From Liolophura sinensis (Eukaryota > Mollusca > Polyplacophora > Chitonida > Chitonidae): a stretch of 64,000 nucleotides of DNA. The notes under the pieces were generated by a model. It was not told the origin of the DNA. It saw nothing but the letters and a program-made list of their open reading frames with translations, and did not search any database. The stretch lies in the NCBI RefSeq assembly GCF_032854445.1, contig NC_088305.1, positions 29,972,628 through 30,036,627 on the forward strand, in the 5' to 3' direction. This document shows positions 12,505 through 23,033 of the stretch, piece by piece (position 1 is the first letter of the stretch; each line of letters opens with the position of its first letter). The translations under genes and the position numbers were made by a program.

Positions 12505-12766
12505 GGGCCTCCATGGCTCAGTTGGTTAGCATGCTAGTGCAGCATAATGACCTAGAAGTCTCTCACCAATGCGGTAGCTGTGAATTTATGTCCAGCTCAT
12601 ACTGGCTTCCTCTCAGGCGAAAAGTGGGAAGGTCTGCAAGCAACTTGCGGATGGTCGTGGATTTCCCCCAGGCTCTGCCCGGTTTCCTCCCACCATGATG
12701 CAGGCTTGTGTAAGTGAAATGTTCTTGAGCACAGCTTAAAACACCAATCAAATAAATAAATAAATT
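12505..12766 (+). mobile_element. SINE family A, full length
   Basis: tRNA-like head (ggcctccatggctcagttgg, with gttagcatgctagtgcag), box B-like region near gtgaatttatgtccagctc, core (gtgggaaggtctgc, ggatggtcgtgg, ctctgcccggtttcc), and tail agtgaaat-ttcttgagc...caatcaaataaataaata. It is the reference copy for family A in this window. Confidence 0.85.
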
Positions 12767-13989
12767 TGCCTACTTACAAACATTGTAGCAGTGCAGGTAG
12801 AGATAAACATAAGTGTCAAATAAAAAACTGTCTTCGTAGGTGCTGTTAGGTGGCAATACTCTGTTCAGGTGGACAGTGGGATGTGGTTCATGTAATGTAA
12901 AGTCCCGCTTCTCCATGTGATATTAATTCAAAATGATAGGACTGACACGTGAACACAAGTCCATCCAATAACCTGCCAGTCTCACTCTGAAGGGGGATTT
13001 CGCCTAACATGACTGACACACCTGTACAGCGAATACTTGTACTACTGACATTAGTAACATTACTGGCATTTAGTCATTTCCATTTGCAGTTTGACTTCAG
13101 CCGAAGGTTTATAAATGGTGTCAAATTGCCTTTGTCCTGTCATAATTCAAGAGGTTTACTGAACCAATTGCATTATCCAGGTTAATTGTTGTAAGATTTA
13201 TTAAAGGTATGTATTATATTGTATCAGGATTCTGATAATGCAGACTGCTTCAGTTGCAAAAAATAAAATGAGTTCAATCTAGGTTATTTTTGAGTTATTT
13301 TGATTTTACAGAATTGCTGACAGTTGATCTTGAGACTTTTATTCTTCGACAAAGTCACATATTTTATTTACTACCTTTTTACCCATTTAGACTCGTAACA
13401 ATTATTTTTGTCTGATTTGAAATATTTCTGGTCCGTAGGATTATTCCAGACATGTAAAAAGTAAAAAGGCTGATGTCCCAAGTGTTCCACTCTGCCATTA
13501 GGTTGGCAGTGCCAATGTTTCTGGTAAGGTGAAGCGAATCTTGAACAGAATACAAACATACGGTTCAGTTTATTGTTTAATGCCATATTTTTCAGTTAAT
13601 TTCATTGTGGTCATTTTTTTCTGGGTGGATAAATGCTGCCATAGTTTTACAGTTAGTGTAAATGCCCTAAAGTTTTACCCAGTTCTCTTGATCTTACTAA
13701 GATGTCAACGCATTTGTTTGGAAGGTAGGGTAATGTCTTACTGGAACAATGTTAGCGTCAGCAGCACAAGCACCAAATTTAGTTTACGTGCCTCTAAAAT
13801 GCACTTTTTTTGATGAAATTTTAGGTAGTTTCTGAACTACCATGTAATCAAGAGTCTCGTTTGTAGTTAGAGGAAATCAGAGAGCCAGGGGTAATACTCC
13901 ATCTTATGCCAGGTACCACTCGCCAGGTTTTAAGATTCTCTCGCTTTCACAGCTTTCTGGGCGTTGCTGACAGTAGACGGTCTACTTGT

Positions 13990-14177
13990 GTCCTGCCAGT
14001 ATAGTGCGCATATCTGTACCTCACATGTGGGGAAGATTGTCAGTAAATTGCCTGAAGTCAATGGTTTACACCGGGTACACCAGTTTCTTCCATCCATAAA
14101 TTAACCTGACTGCCATTACAGAATTTAAAAGTTCTTGAATATGGCATCAAGCAATAATCAAATAAATAAATAAAGAC
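13990..14177 (+). mobile_element. SINE family C copy
   Basis: gcgcatatctgtacctcac, then ggggaagattgtcagtaa, then accagtttcttccatccat, ending ttcttgaatatggcatcaag and caaataaataaataaa. Similar copies are at 56505-56680 and 61765-61920. Confidence 0.65.
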
Positions 14178-14365
14178 ACTGATAAACCAGCGAGAGCTGG
14201 ATTTGAACTCACAGAGACCGCATTGGCGCGGATAAACCACACTGACGCTGATAAGCCAGCGAGAGCTGGATTTGAAATCACAGAGATCGCATTGATGCTG
14301 ATAAACCAGCGAGAACTCACAGAGACCGCATTGACGCTGATAAATCCAGAGAGCTGGATTTGAAC
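14178..14365 (-). repeat. Tandemly amplified SINE fragment, about 4 copies
   Basis: Units of gataaaccagcgagagctgg followed by atttgaactcacagagaccg, about 48-55 bp, are reverse complements of the SINE core that carries the box B-like gagttcaaatccagctc. A SINE piece appears to have seeded a small tandem array. Confidence 0.7.
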
Positions 14366-14839
14366 ACGACCACATGGGTCAAGGGCTTTTTGTTAGCAGG
14401 AAGCCAGCACGGACCCTGTTAAGTACACGTACATGTAAACTCACTTAACATCACTGTCACTGTGCAGGAAGACAGCAAATCTACTGGGACTAAGTATCAT
14501 AACTGGATTATCTCGTCTGAATATTTACTTTAATTCTTCAACCTTTCTGCATATTCTGTGTTGACTGGTAAAATTTATCTTTTTGTGAAGTCCTGAAACT
14601 GGCCAAGCCAACCAATGCAGTTTTGTCTCCAAAATCAATTCATAAATATGCATAAATTACACTGAAATTTGGTCTTTCACATGGTTGAGGTGAAAAGGTT
14701 GAGGAATTGGGGTACCTTTCACAAGATGAGACCATATGGCTCCACTGAACTACCCAGATTGAACAATATATTGTTTGGCCATGAAGTATGTCACGTCAGT
14801 TTGTGTTCATACAACCAATACTATGATGATTAAATTACA

Positions 14840-14845
14840 TTTATT
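14840..14845 (-). promoter_or_regulatory. Candidate RPP25-like polyadenylation signal (AATAAA)
   Basis: An AATAAA on the minus strand, about 375 bp downstream of the RPP25-like stop codon. It is the first canonical hexamer I noticed downstream. No transcript evidence. Confidence 0.4.
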
Positions 14846-15136
14846 CCGTTGGTTAGATAACTAAAACATTCCACATGTCTTCACAGTAACATTTGTCAAT
14901 CTCTGACCAGCTCATTTCGGATTTCTCTTTCCACGTTTTAGTAGTGGTTTTGTTATCACTCAAAGCACTGTCATTCCCATAACCACCATTGCCATGGAAA
15001 CACAATGCTATGGGTGCTTACGATTATGCGGAAAAACTAGTGTTGCCAAGTTATGAGGACCAATCACATAACTAATGTCACACATCTGGCTAGGCTGAGA
15101 TAGCGACGCTGCAGTTTCCGTATAATTGTAAGTGTC

Positions 15137-15240
15137 CTATAATTTTATAACTACCATCACCATGGAAACACAGTCAATGCTATCTTTTGTCACCACCATT
15201 GCCATAGAATAGTCAGTGCTATCTTTTGTCACTACTACTG
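15137..15240 (-). repeat. 42-bp duplication spanning the RPP25-like stop codon
   Basis: The minus-strand text gtgacaaaagatagca followed by ttgac/ctgac occurs twice about 42 bp apart, once over the coding end DKR-stop (15219) and once in the 3' UTR. A further, weaker relative lies near 14970-15010 (cattcccataaccaccattg). Confidence 0.7.
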
Positions 15241-18200
15241 TCTGTATCTTTCTTTGTCTTTCCGCTGAACGATTGCTGTTTGCCCTTCTCGCTTGTGGAG
15301 AACTTGGCCTGTTTGGTGGAGTCCCTGCCTTTAGGTCCCTTCCTCTGTCGTGGGTTTCTATGGTTACCGCTTTGCTTGGCACGCCTCTTCTCTCCACGCT
15401 CGCCACTTTCCCAGAACGATTCTCTAGAACCTGGTTTTTGGTATCTGCAAATATTAAGATCAAATATTAGGACCTCCAATATAAAATCAAAAACGCACAG
15501 TGGATTTCTGTCGTTGTTTTACAAGTTTTCTGTTTTCCCTGTCAACATGAACAACACAAATTCATCTGCCCATATTTGCCTTTTCCTTGAAACTACAGAT
15601 ACTGTACTAAAACTAACAAACTTTATCTATAATACAAATAAACGGGTCCATGGAATCGGTTATGTACCACATCTATCATACAGTGAGCCCAGTTTGCAAC
15701 TATAAAATTTAATAAAATCCAACAAAAAGTTGTGACTTACTTCTTTGGAAAATTACAGTTATGCTTTACTTGAAATATGCTTTGTGGTTTGTGAGATAGT
15801 AAAAATTACCATACAATGATTCACTTATTAGTTATAAAATGATTAAATAATGCTTGTGCAATACTCTCTATGTGCAAGTAGTGCATAGAGAGTTCACCAC
15901 TTGTGTTAACGATGTGTAAATAATAAACAAACCAACGATCAAGCGTACCCTTCATTAGTCAGCTGCAGGGGAACTTTTGACAGCACCACAGTTAACACAG
16001 GGATATCACGATTCACCTTTAACCTAAAAACACACACAGGTTTTTATTTATCTGCTGAAATTTAGCTGAGGTTTTACATTGTACTAACAAACATTTCACT
16101 GGAAGATAACCACCAAATTTACTGACCAACGAGACGGTGTTGTCTAATCAGGATTTGGCTGCGGCCTTTAGTGAGGAGGTTTGTCAGACAGCAGGGTGGT
16201 GGTTCACTCTGGGTTGTCTGGTTTCCTCCACGCAGAGTTCCCTCCACCCATAAACCTGACTGCCCTCATCTATCGTTTCACAGGTACTTTGACCAGGGCC
16301 CAGTTTCACAAAGCGGCGTACATCACGGTTTTATTGTACACTTGCTGTACGATAGTTTGTACATCAATACTACCGTGCCATTGTCCTTTTTTTATTCATA
16401 AGGAATTTACATGTAGACAATATCATAAAATATATGTAAAGCAATCACAGTTCAAACTTTCGGTAGGATGTCTTCAGTCATAGGATACCAAGAAACAAAG
16501 TCACAAAATATTGCTGAGACTGGATTTGAACTCTCAGTATCCAGTAAGAAAAGTCAGTGTATGTAATTGCCATTACCTGTCTAAACCTTCCAGTTTGGGC
16601 TCCCAGTACTCCTCTATTCTACAATAAACAAAAGGAAGTAGTGGATGAAATATCAAACAGTGAAGATAAGAATGTTTAACCGGTACTGTGATCACTAAAA
16701 AGTATGTTTACTTGTATGCATGTGTGGAGTTTTACATCGGTTATTTCAGTCATGTGACAATGACCATTAGTTTTAACACACATCCCCAAACTTGTCCATA
16801 TCCAGTCATTCCTTTCACAACATCTCTTTGTGCACTCTTCAAAACTGGAGGTAAAATAAGGAAACACAAATGACTGAACAACGGGGTAAATCTTCTGTAA
16901 AAAATAAGTTTAGGGCAAATATGGAACAGAAAAATTTTGAGCAGTGTGCAGTTGCCAACCTTTAAAGATATCTCAAAGAAAGAGGAATTATGTCAACTAA
17001 TTAAAAACGAAAACAGTTTGTTAAATTGGCCGAGATTCCTGCAAAAGTAGACTGACCGATCAACATTTTTTATCACATAATTATGTCTCTTTGACAGAAA
17101 ACATCAAATACAGGTTTTCACCTTGTTCTCGCCACGATATGGCTGAAATATTGCCGATGTGGCGTTAAGCCATGATCATTCATTCATTCATTCATTCAAA
17201 TACAGGTTCAACATCACTTTCTTTCCTTTTTATTTTTCTGCAGTTAGTACTCTGTGACAATTCTCATGTTATTTTACTACTCTAATACTTCTTTAAGACT
17301 TTAGGAGAAGATGAGATAACTTGTCAGAATAGAAAAAATAACACCACACTCAAAGTTTCAAGTCAAATGGATTTTCAATATTTTTCTCTCTCCTAGAATC
17401 CATATTTATAATCTATAAACTCCACTCTACAATTACTTACCTTCTATATCTTGCATAATTGAACTGGTGCAATCCCTAATGAAAATGAAATAAAAAAAAT
17501 GTTATCACATCAAATAGTGTATTGTTTTTTAATTAGGACACAAAATATCAAACATCCCCTGGTTTATGTGAAATGGACAACTACATGTATTTTGTCATTT
17601 ATTTGATTGGTGTTTTAAGCCGTACTCAAGAAAATTCCACTTATACAACAGTGACCAGCAATACGGTGGGACAACACCGGGGAAACCCCTCACCAACTCA
17701 CATAATACATCATTCACCTGTAGTCTGTACCTGTACGATTTCCACAAAGGTAACCGTCTTACTGATGGTTTCCCGCAGCCTTCCCACATCATACATCACT
17801 CACCTGTACTTTACATTTCATGATTTCCACACAGGTAACCGTCTTTCCGATGGCATTCCTACAACCTTCCCACATCATACATCAATCACCTGTACTTTAC
17901 GCTTCAAGATTTCCACACAGATTCTTCTCCTGCAATACGTCGGAAGGCCTGCCCGGTTTCCTTCCACCATTATGCTGGCCGGCATTGTATAAGTGAAATA
18001 TTCTTGAGTGCGGCATAAAACACTTATCAAATAAATTTCCACACAGGTAACCGTCTTATTGATGGCTTTCCCGATGCCTTCCCACATCATACATCACTCA
18101 CCTGTACTTTGCGTTTCATCACTTTCACACAGGTTACCGTCTTATTGATGGCATTCCTGCTACCTTCCCACATCATACATCACTCACCTGTACTCCACGT

Positions 18201-21180
18201 TTCATGATTTCCACACAGGTAACCGTCTTACTGATGGCATTCCCGATGCCTTCCCACCTCATGCATCCCTCACCTGTACTTTGCGTTTCATCACTTCCAC
18301 ACAGGTTACCGTCTTATTGATGGCATTCCTGCTACCTTTCCACATCATACATCACTCACCTGTACTCCACGTTTCATGATTTCCACACAGGTAACCGTCT
18401 TACTGATGGCATTCCCGCCACCTTCCCACATCATACATCACTCACCTGCACTTTACGTTTCATGATTTCTGCACAGGTAACCGTCTTACTGATGGCATTC
18501 CCACTGCCTTCCCACGTTATGCAGGGCATTTCCCACATCATACATCACTCACCTGTGCTTTACGTTTCATGATTTATGCACAGGTAACTGTCTTACTCAT
18601 GGCATTCCCGCTACCTTCCCACATCATACATCACTCACCTGTACTTTACGTTTCATGATTTCTGCACAGGTAACCGTCTTACTGATGGCATTCCCACTGC
18701 CTTCCCACGTTATGCAGGGCACATCTGGTTCCTGAAACACAAATATTTGTCTCATACCTGCTTTGTTGTCAAACGAGCACAAAATTCCCAATAACCACAT
18801 TACCACATATTAACCACATTACCACATTAACAAGATTACCACATTAACCACATTACCACACAAAAAATCTGTGACATCTTCTACTGACGCTCCTTGCTAT
18901 ATAAATGGACCATCATAGAAGATATGGTCTATTGTGCTTGTGAAGGAATCTGTGCTGATGGAAACCAGTGAAGTCTATGGGTTTGACACAGACCTTTACC
19001 AGTGAAGGGTTTGACACACAACCTCACTGCTGAAGGGTTTGACACACAACCTCACTGATGAAAGGTTTGACACACAACCTCACTGCTGAAGGGTTTGACA
19101 CACAACCTCACTGGTGAAGGGTCTGACACACAACCTCACTGCTGAAGAGTTTGACACACAAACTCAATGGTGAAGGGGTTGACACCCTGCTTCACTGGTG
19201 AAAGGTTTGACATACAACCTCAATGCTGAAGGGTTTGATGCACAACCTCACTGATGAAGGGTTTGACACACAACCTCACTGCTGAAGGGTTTGACACACA
19301 ACCTCACTGATGAAGGGTTTGACACACAACCTCACTGATGAAGGGGTTGACACAGAACCTCACTGATGAAGGGTTTGAAACACAGCCTCAATGCTGAAGG
19401 GTTTGACACACAACCTCACTGATGAAGGGTTTGACACACAACCTCACTGATGAAGGGTTTGACACACAGCCTCAATACTGAAGGGTTTGACACACAGTCT
19501 CACTGGTGAAGGGGTTGACACACAGCCTCACTGATGAAGGGTTTGAAACACAGCCTCAATGCTGAAGGGTTTGACACACAACCTCACTGATGAAGGGTTT
19601 GACACACAACCTCACTGATGAAGGGTTTGACACACAACCTCACTGATGAAGGGTTTGACACAGCCTCAATACTGAAGGGTTTGACACACAGTCTCACTGG
19701 TGAAGGGGTTGACACACAGCCTCACTGATGAAGGGTTTGACACACAACCTCACTGGTGAAGGGTTTTTCACACAGCCTCAATGCTGAAGTTTTTGACACA
19801 CAGCCTCACTGGTGAAGGGGTTGACACACACCCTCGCTTGTGAAGGGTTTGACACACAACCTTAATGGTGAAGGGTTTGACACACAGCCTCACTGGTGAA
19901 GGGTATGACACACAGCCTCACTGGTGAAGGGTTTGACACACACTCTCACTGGTGAAGGGTTTGACACACAACCTCAATGCTGAAGGGTTTGACACACAAC
20001 CTCACTGATGAAGGGGTTGACACACAACCTCAATGGTGAAGGGGTTGACACACAACCTCACTGATGAAGGGTTTGACACACAGCCTCACTGGTGAAGGGT
20101 TTGACACACAACCTCACTGGTGAAGGGTTTGACACACAGCCTCACTGGTGAAAGGTTTGACATGAACCCATGCTGCCAAAATACCTGGGCAACTGAAATA
20201 TCATGGCAAAGACGCCAGACATCATACCCCACCCAGTCAAATTATACTGACACCAGGCATACCAACAAGTCAGGTTTCTTTGCTGTAACTTCTCAGTGCT
20301 GAGTGCAAAGCGAAGCAGCAGCAAGTACCATTTTTAGTCATTGGCAAAACCTGACCTGGGTTTCATCCCGAGGTCTTCCAACTCTGAGGTGGACACTCTA
20401 ACCATTAGGCCACCAAAATGGCGATCAGTAGTTATGAGTCTGACACACAACCTCAATAGTTAAGGGTTTGACAAACAACCCATGTCTTATTTTTTTTTCT
20501 GAGAATGACTATTAATTTGCACATACTTAGGCATATCTATTTTCACAGGAACAATGACAGATAAACGATATTCAAGAATATTTCACTTGCACAACATCAG
20601 CCTGTATTATGGTGAGATGGAACCATCTGTAAGTTGCAGGGTGACTAACATATTAATATCCCATGAAACTCTAGAGATAATATATTTACTTATATAGAGG
20701 TTTATCATCATATTGTGAATAATCCTGATAATGGAACCTAGGTCCTATGCAATTTCAAGTGAACACATGGACTAGAATAAACTACATGCATGTAGAACTT
20801 ATATGGAAACAGATTTGGATGACGGTCGCTGTGAGTTCAAGTCCAGGTCATGCTGGCTTCCTCTTCGGCCGTACATGAAAAGGCCTTACAGCAACCTGCT
20901 AATGGTCATGGGTTTCCCCCGGGCTCTGCCCGGTTTCCTCCCACCATAATGCTGGTTGCCGTCGTATAAGTGAAATATTCTTGAGTCCGGCGTAAAACAC
21001 CAATCAGATAAATTAGATTTGGACAATTCATCATACCTTAATTTTTTTCATGGCGAATCCCATGAGGTTGCGTATTTTGCTGCCATAGTTAACCTTCATG
21101 GCTACTGTGTTGTTGTCAAGTGCCAAGGGGAGGCAATCCTCTGAGACTTTTCTCGTCTCTCCTTTCTCATAGTTTTCCAT
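15219..21180 (-). CDS. RPP25: RNase P/MRP subunit p25-like protein (Alba domain), 6 coding exons
   Basis: Exons, 5' to 3' on the minus strand: 21180-21037, 18731-18639, 17475-17441, 16618-16577, 16023-15949, 15444-15219. All have AG/GT borders and the phases join to 204 codons plus TAG. The product starts MENYEKGETRKVSED. The Alba-type nucleic-acid-binding fold runs from MKVNYGSKIRNL (exon 1), through GSGNAISKTVTCAEIMKRKV (exon 2) and GLHQFNYARYR / IEEYWEPKLEGL (exons 3-4), to DIPVLTVVLSKVPLQL (exon 5). The last exon is a basic, low-complexity K/R/S-rich tail ending SSSDKR. These blocks and the length match vertebrate RPP25/RPP25L (recognised from memory). Known role: pairs with RPP20/POP7 and binds the P3 region of the RNase P and RNase MRP RNAs in tRNA and rRNA maturation. 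Convergent with SNX13, divergent from TRRAP. Introns 1 and 2 carry large tandem arrays. Confidence 0.92.
16110..16280 (+). mobile_element. SINE family C-like fragment
   Basis: Contains tttcctccacgcagagttcc and ctccacccataaacctgact, as in family C. Diverged. In RPP25-like intron 4. Confidence 0.35.
17131..17198 (+). mobile_element. Element tail ending in (attc)n
   Basis: gccacgatatggctgaaata, then ttgccgatgtggcgttaagc, then catgatcattcattcattc. A shorter relative is at 58292-58350. This tail type is familiar to me from lophotrochozoan genomes. Confidence 0.6.
17597..17690 (-). mobile_element. SINE family A 3' fragment
   Basis: Minus-strand tail of family A (atttgattggtgttttaagc, cgtactcaagaaaattccac, ttatacaaca). 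It sits at the left edge of the exon-derived array in RPP25-like intron 2. Confidence 0.7.
17700..18638 (-). repeat. ~86-bp tandem array seeded from RPP25-like exon 2 and its 5' splice site
   Basis: Downstream of the true exon 2 donor (18638/18639 boundary) are nine further copies of the exon's 3' part. Their donor boundaries are near 17716, 17801, 17887, 18101, 18186, 18271, 18358, 18443 and 18551. Each copy encodes a variant of GKAINKTVTCVEIMKRKVQ followed by a donor; six keep a perfect CAG|GTGAGT. The two copies nearest the exon also carry bases of the exon's 5' half (cacgttatgcagggca), which shows that the exon gave rise to the array. No copy has a proper acceptor. Confidence 0.93.
17934..18036 (+). 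mobile_element. SINE family A 3' fragment inserted in the exon-derived array
   Basis: cggaaggcctgcccggtttc, then attatgctggcc...gtataagtgaaatattcttg, then cttatcaaataaa. It interrupts one exon 2-derived unit: ttccacacag lies on both sides. Confidence 0.8.
18793..18860 (+). repeat. Short accacatta tandem repeat
   Basis: Irregular 8-12 bp units of accacatta and attaaccac, just upstream (gene sense) of RPP25-like exon 2. Confidence 0.7.
18985..20162 (+). repeat. 28-bp minisatellite, about 41 copies, in RPP25-like intron 1
   Basis: Units of ctcactgatgaagggtttga plus cacacaac, fixed 28-bp spacing, with substitutions and occasional indels. It ends at a SINE B copy. Confidence 0.95.
20163..20425 (-). 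mobile_element. SINE family B copy with tRNA-like head
   Basis: On the minus strand: ggcctaatggttagagtgtc, box B-like ggatgaaaccc, then ccagcataaattgactgggt-type core and the cagggcagcatggg motif. Best-preserved head of family B here. In RPP25-like intron 1. Confidence 0.75.
20820..21013 (+). mobile_element. SINE family A, 5'-truncated
   Basis: Begins at ggtcgctgtgagttcaagtc, keeps ctctgcccggtttcctccca and ends caccaatcagataaatta, 24 bp before the RPP25-like exon 1 donor. Confidence 0.8.
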
Positions 21181-21230
21181 TATCAGTCAGTTAACAAACG
21201 GGCAGCAACTGGTGGATTTCACATACTTTT
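21181..21230 (-). other. RPP25-like 5' UTR segment of the first coding exon, with spliced leader acceptor
   Basis: On the minus strand, ctaac...ccatttgcag| precedes 21230. This is a branch-point-like ctaac plus an acceptor about 50 bp before the ATG at 21180. It implies an upstream non-coding exon. In-frame TGA and TAA triplets just before the ATG support it as the start. Confidence 0.6.
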
Positions 21231-21424
21231 CTGCAAATGGAAAATGGTTAGAATTTGTTTTTATTTTTCCCAGCATAGTTTTCTGCAAACTGAAAATGTT
21301 ACTTTTTTGTTTTCATTTTTTTAACATGGTTAAATTGTTAAATATAATATAGTTATTTTCAAGAAATGGGTGTGTATTCTGATATCACTATTACTCAGGG
21401 CCGTACATAGAGCCCTTTCACTTC

Positions 21425-21637
21425 TGAGTGAGCACGGCCAACACTATGGTGGGAGGAAACCTGGCAGAGCCCGGAGGAAACCCACGACCATCCGCAAGTT
21501 CCTGGCCAACCTTTCAAGGTATGGCCAGAGAGAAAGACAGCATGAGCTGGATATGAACTACTGCATGAGTGAGACACTCCTATCCCAGTTCTGGGTCGTG
21601 TTGGCATACTAACCCCCTCGCCCAAAGAGGCCCCCTC
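21425..21637 (-). mobile_element. SINE family A, reverse orientation
   Basis: ggtgggaggaaacctggcag, cccacgaccatccgcaag, and at the right end a degenerate tRNA-like head ending aaagaggccccc. In the 5' intron region of RPP25-like. Confidence 0.75.
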
Positions 21638-22835
21638 CAACGCTTCAAGTAATTTTAACTTTAAGCCTCAGTAAATGTCTGAAGCATTACAAATACTGTT
21701 TGACAAGCTTGACTTTTTTACATACTTTACAGGAAAACACTCATTTCAATACTTTACTTAATTTAAAAAACATAGAACTATAAAAATTCAATTTATGAAA
21801 ATTTTAATGTTTTATCGATTTTTTCAAAAATATATGTACATGTTGCATAAAAACCTTCTTTTCCCATTTGCCTTAACTATTGAAAAAAATATATAATCTA
21901 ACTTGGAGACCGTCATACCAGTTATCTTCCCTGCAGAAGCCAGCTTAGATGACCGTAATCGCATTTCATCACAGTCGACCCCGTTCCGGGCAGAATTAAA
22001 GTACTAAAATCGATGATCAATAACACCAATATAGTATGTTTGAAAGCTTAAAAACTGGTCTTTCCAAATCCGTTGAGTTTGGTGAGATACGAGCAGTAGT
22101 TTTATACCGTTTATAGATACCTGGGTACTGCTATTCCAGGTTTTCATATATTCCGTGTTGTCATTCCAGTCATTATGTCGATGACGAAGAGAGCTAAAGA
22201 ACAGGCTTACACTGACTATTGTGCTCATGAAAGCAGTTTTCTATTTACAGCAAACTTACAAACCTGCAGTGCACCGTACTTTGTCAAACCACAAATCCGG
22301 CACAATCACACCGATTCCACTGCAAAAGCCCCGTGGTCTTTTGACGCATGCAGGTGGCAGGTCACTTAAAAACAGCCTACTACAAAAACCTGTAAACCGG
22401 AAACGGGTTTATTTTAACGAAACAAAGTTAATAAAACAAAACAACAGTGTTTTGGCAGTCAGAAGGCTACATGGATTGTCTAGTAGGTGTGCATGTATAC
22501 CTCTTTTCTTTAAATGACTAGTGATCCCAGCGAAAAAGTTTGAACATGAGTTCACTTCATTCCATTTTCCAACTCACAGAGTTACTCCTATATTTGGAAT
22601 ACCACAACGCTTTGAAGAAATGTTTTTCTGTCAAGTTTTATGCATTTTAAAGACAAGTTTGTGTGCAATATTCCGAGGTCTAAATATAAAAGTGTCTTTT
22701 TTGTAGATATTCTCTTAGATTCTAAAAAATATTTACCATTAAAATCTTTTTACCCAGAAGGCATTATGCTAAACCCTCATTTTTGAGGGTTTCCCTTTTT
22801 ACTTTATTCGAACGAATATATTTGTAAATACTTAC

Positions 22836-22935
22836 TTCTTAAGGTGGACATATACACAACGTTTAATGGAATGGGTGTATTTTGACATTAAATTACACAT
22901 TGGCAACGTATTTTAGATGCAGAAGAAGAAGATTT
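22836..22935 (-). other. Candidate RPP25-like 5' non-coding exon
   Basis: On the minus strand, a perfect donor (AAGAA|gtaagtattt) lies at 22835/22836. It could join the acceptor at 21230. The right (5') limit is unknown. The placement faces the candidate TRRAP first exon, as expected for a divergent promoter. No transcript evidence. Confidence 0.35.
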
Positions 22936-22937
22936 CA

Positions 22938-22993
22938 ACTTCCGGTATTGAATTTATTTCAAAATGGCCGACAGAAATATGGGCGAGGCGTGA
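22938..22993 (+). promoter_or_regulatory. Candidate divergent core promoter: ETS-like and YY1-like motifs plus a short uORF
   Basis: ACTTCCGG (22938-22945) matches an ETS-family core. AAAATGGCCGAC (22961-22972) matches the YY1-type AANATGGC motif common near animal start sites. The ATG in it opens a 9-codon reading frame, MADRNMGEA-stop (22964-22993). Motif calls are by eye. Confidence 0.45.
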
Positions 22994-23033
22994 CTCTCAG
23001 GATAAATTACACTGAAAAGTGCTACACATCGCG
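22946..23033 (+). other. TRRAP: Candidate TRRAP 5' non-coding exon 1
   Basis: A strong donor, GCG|gtaagg, lies at 23034. The acceptor tttttttccag| before 25760 starts the first coding exon 15 bp before the TRRAP ATG, so an upstream non-coding exon is required. This is the best candidate, next to ETS- and YY1-like motifs. The 5' limit is unknown. Confidence 0.45.

Larger units (their letters stand above)
10180..14835. other. Intergenic region between convergent SNX13 and RPP25-like genes
   Basis: No exon-like open stretch with splice sites was recognised. Contents: a MITE right-end fragment (10460-10529), a 25-bp tandem repeat (11985-12200), a full-length SINE A (12505-12766), a SINE C copy (13990-14177), SINE-derived tandem fragments (14178-14365), and a SINE C-like fragment near 11640-11810. 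The rest is AT-rich sequence without recognisable content. Confidence 0.7.

Noticed and set aside
12505-12580. tRNA genes at SINE heads (also near 31615, 32000, 44530, 60622 and 20390)
   Set aside because: Box A/B-like text is present but no complete cloverleaf; each continues into a SINE body and tail.
15137-15705. Plus-strand 159-codon ORF and minus-strand 108-codon ORF at the RPP25-like last exon
   Set aside because: Out-of-frame and antisense shadows of the basic tail exon and its duplicated end.
18985-20162. CRISPR-like array
   Set aside because: Direct repeats without unique spacers, in an intron of an animal gene; an ordinary minisatellite. The same applies to all other arrays here.
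22175-22706. Several 60-98 codon plus-strand ORFs upstream of the candidate promoter
   Set aside because: They overlap in different frames, have no homology I recognise, and lie in the 5' intron region of the minus-strand RPP25-like gene.
22772-22798. Hairpin aaaccctca-ttttt-gagggttt followed by a T run, resembling a terminator
   Set aside because: Rho-independent terminators do not apply to animal nuclear genes; a short palindrome in AT-rich DNA is expected by chance.
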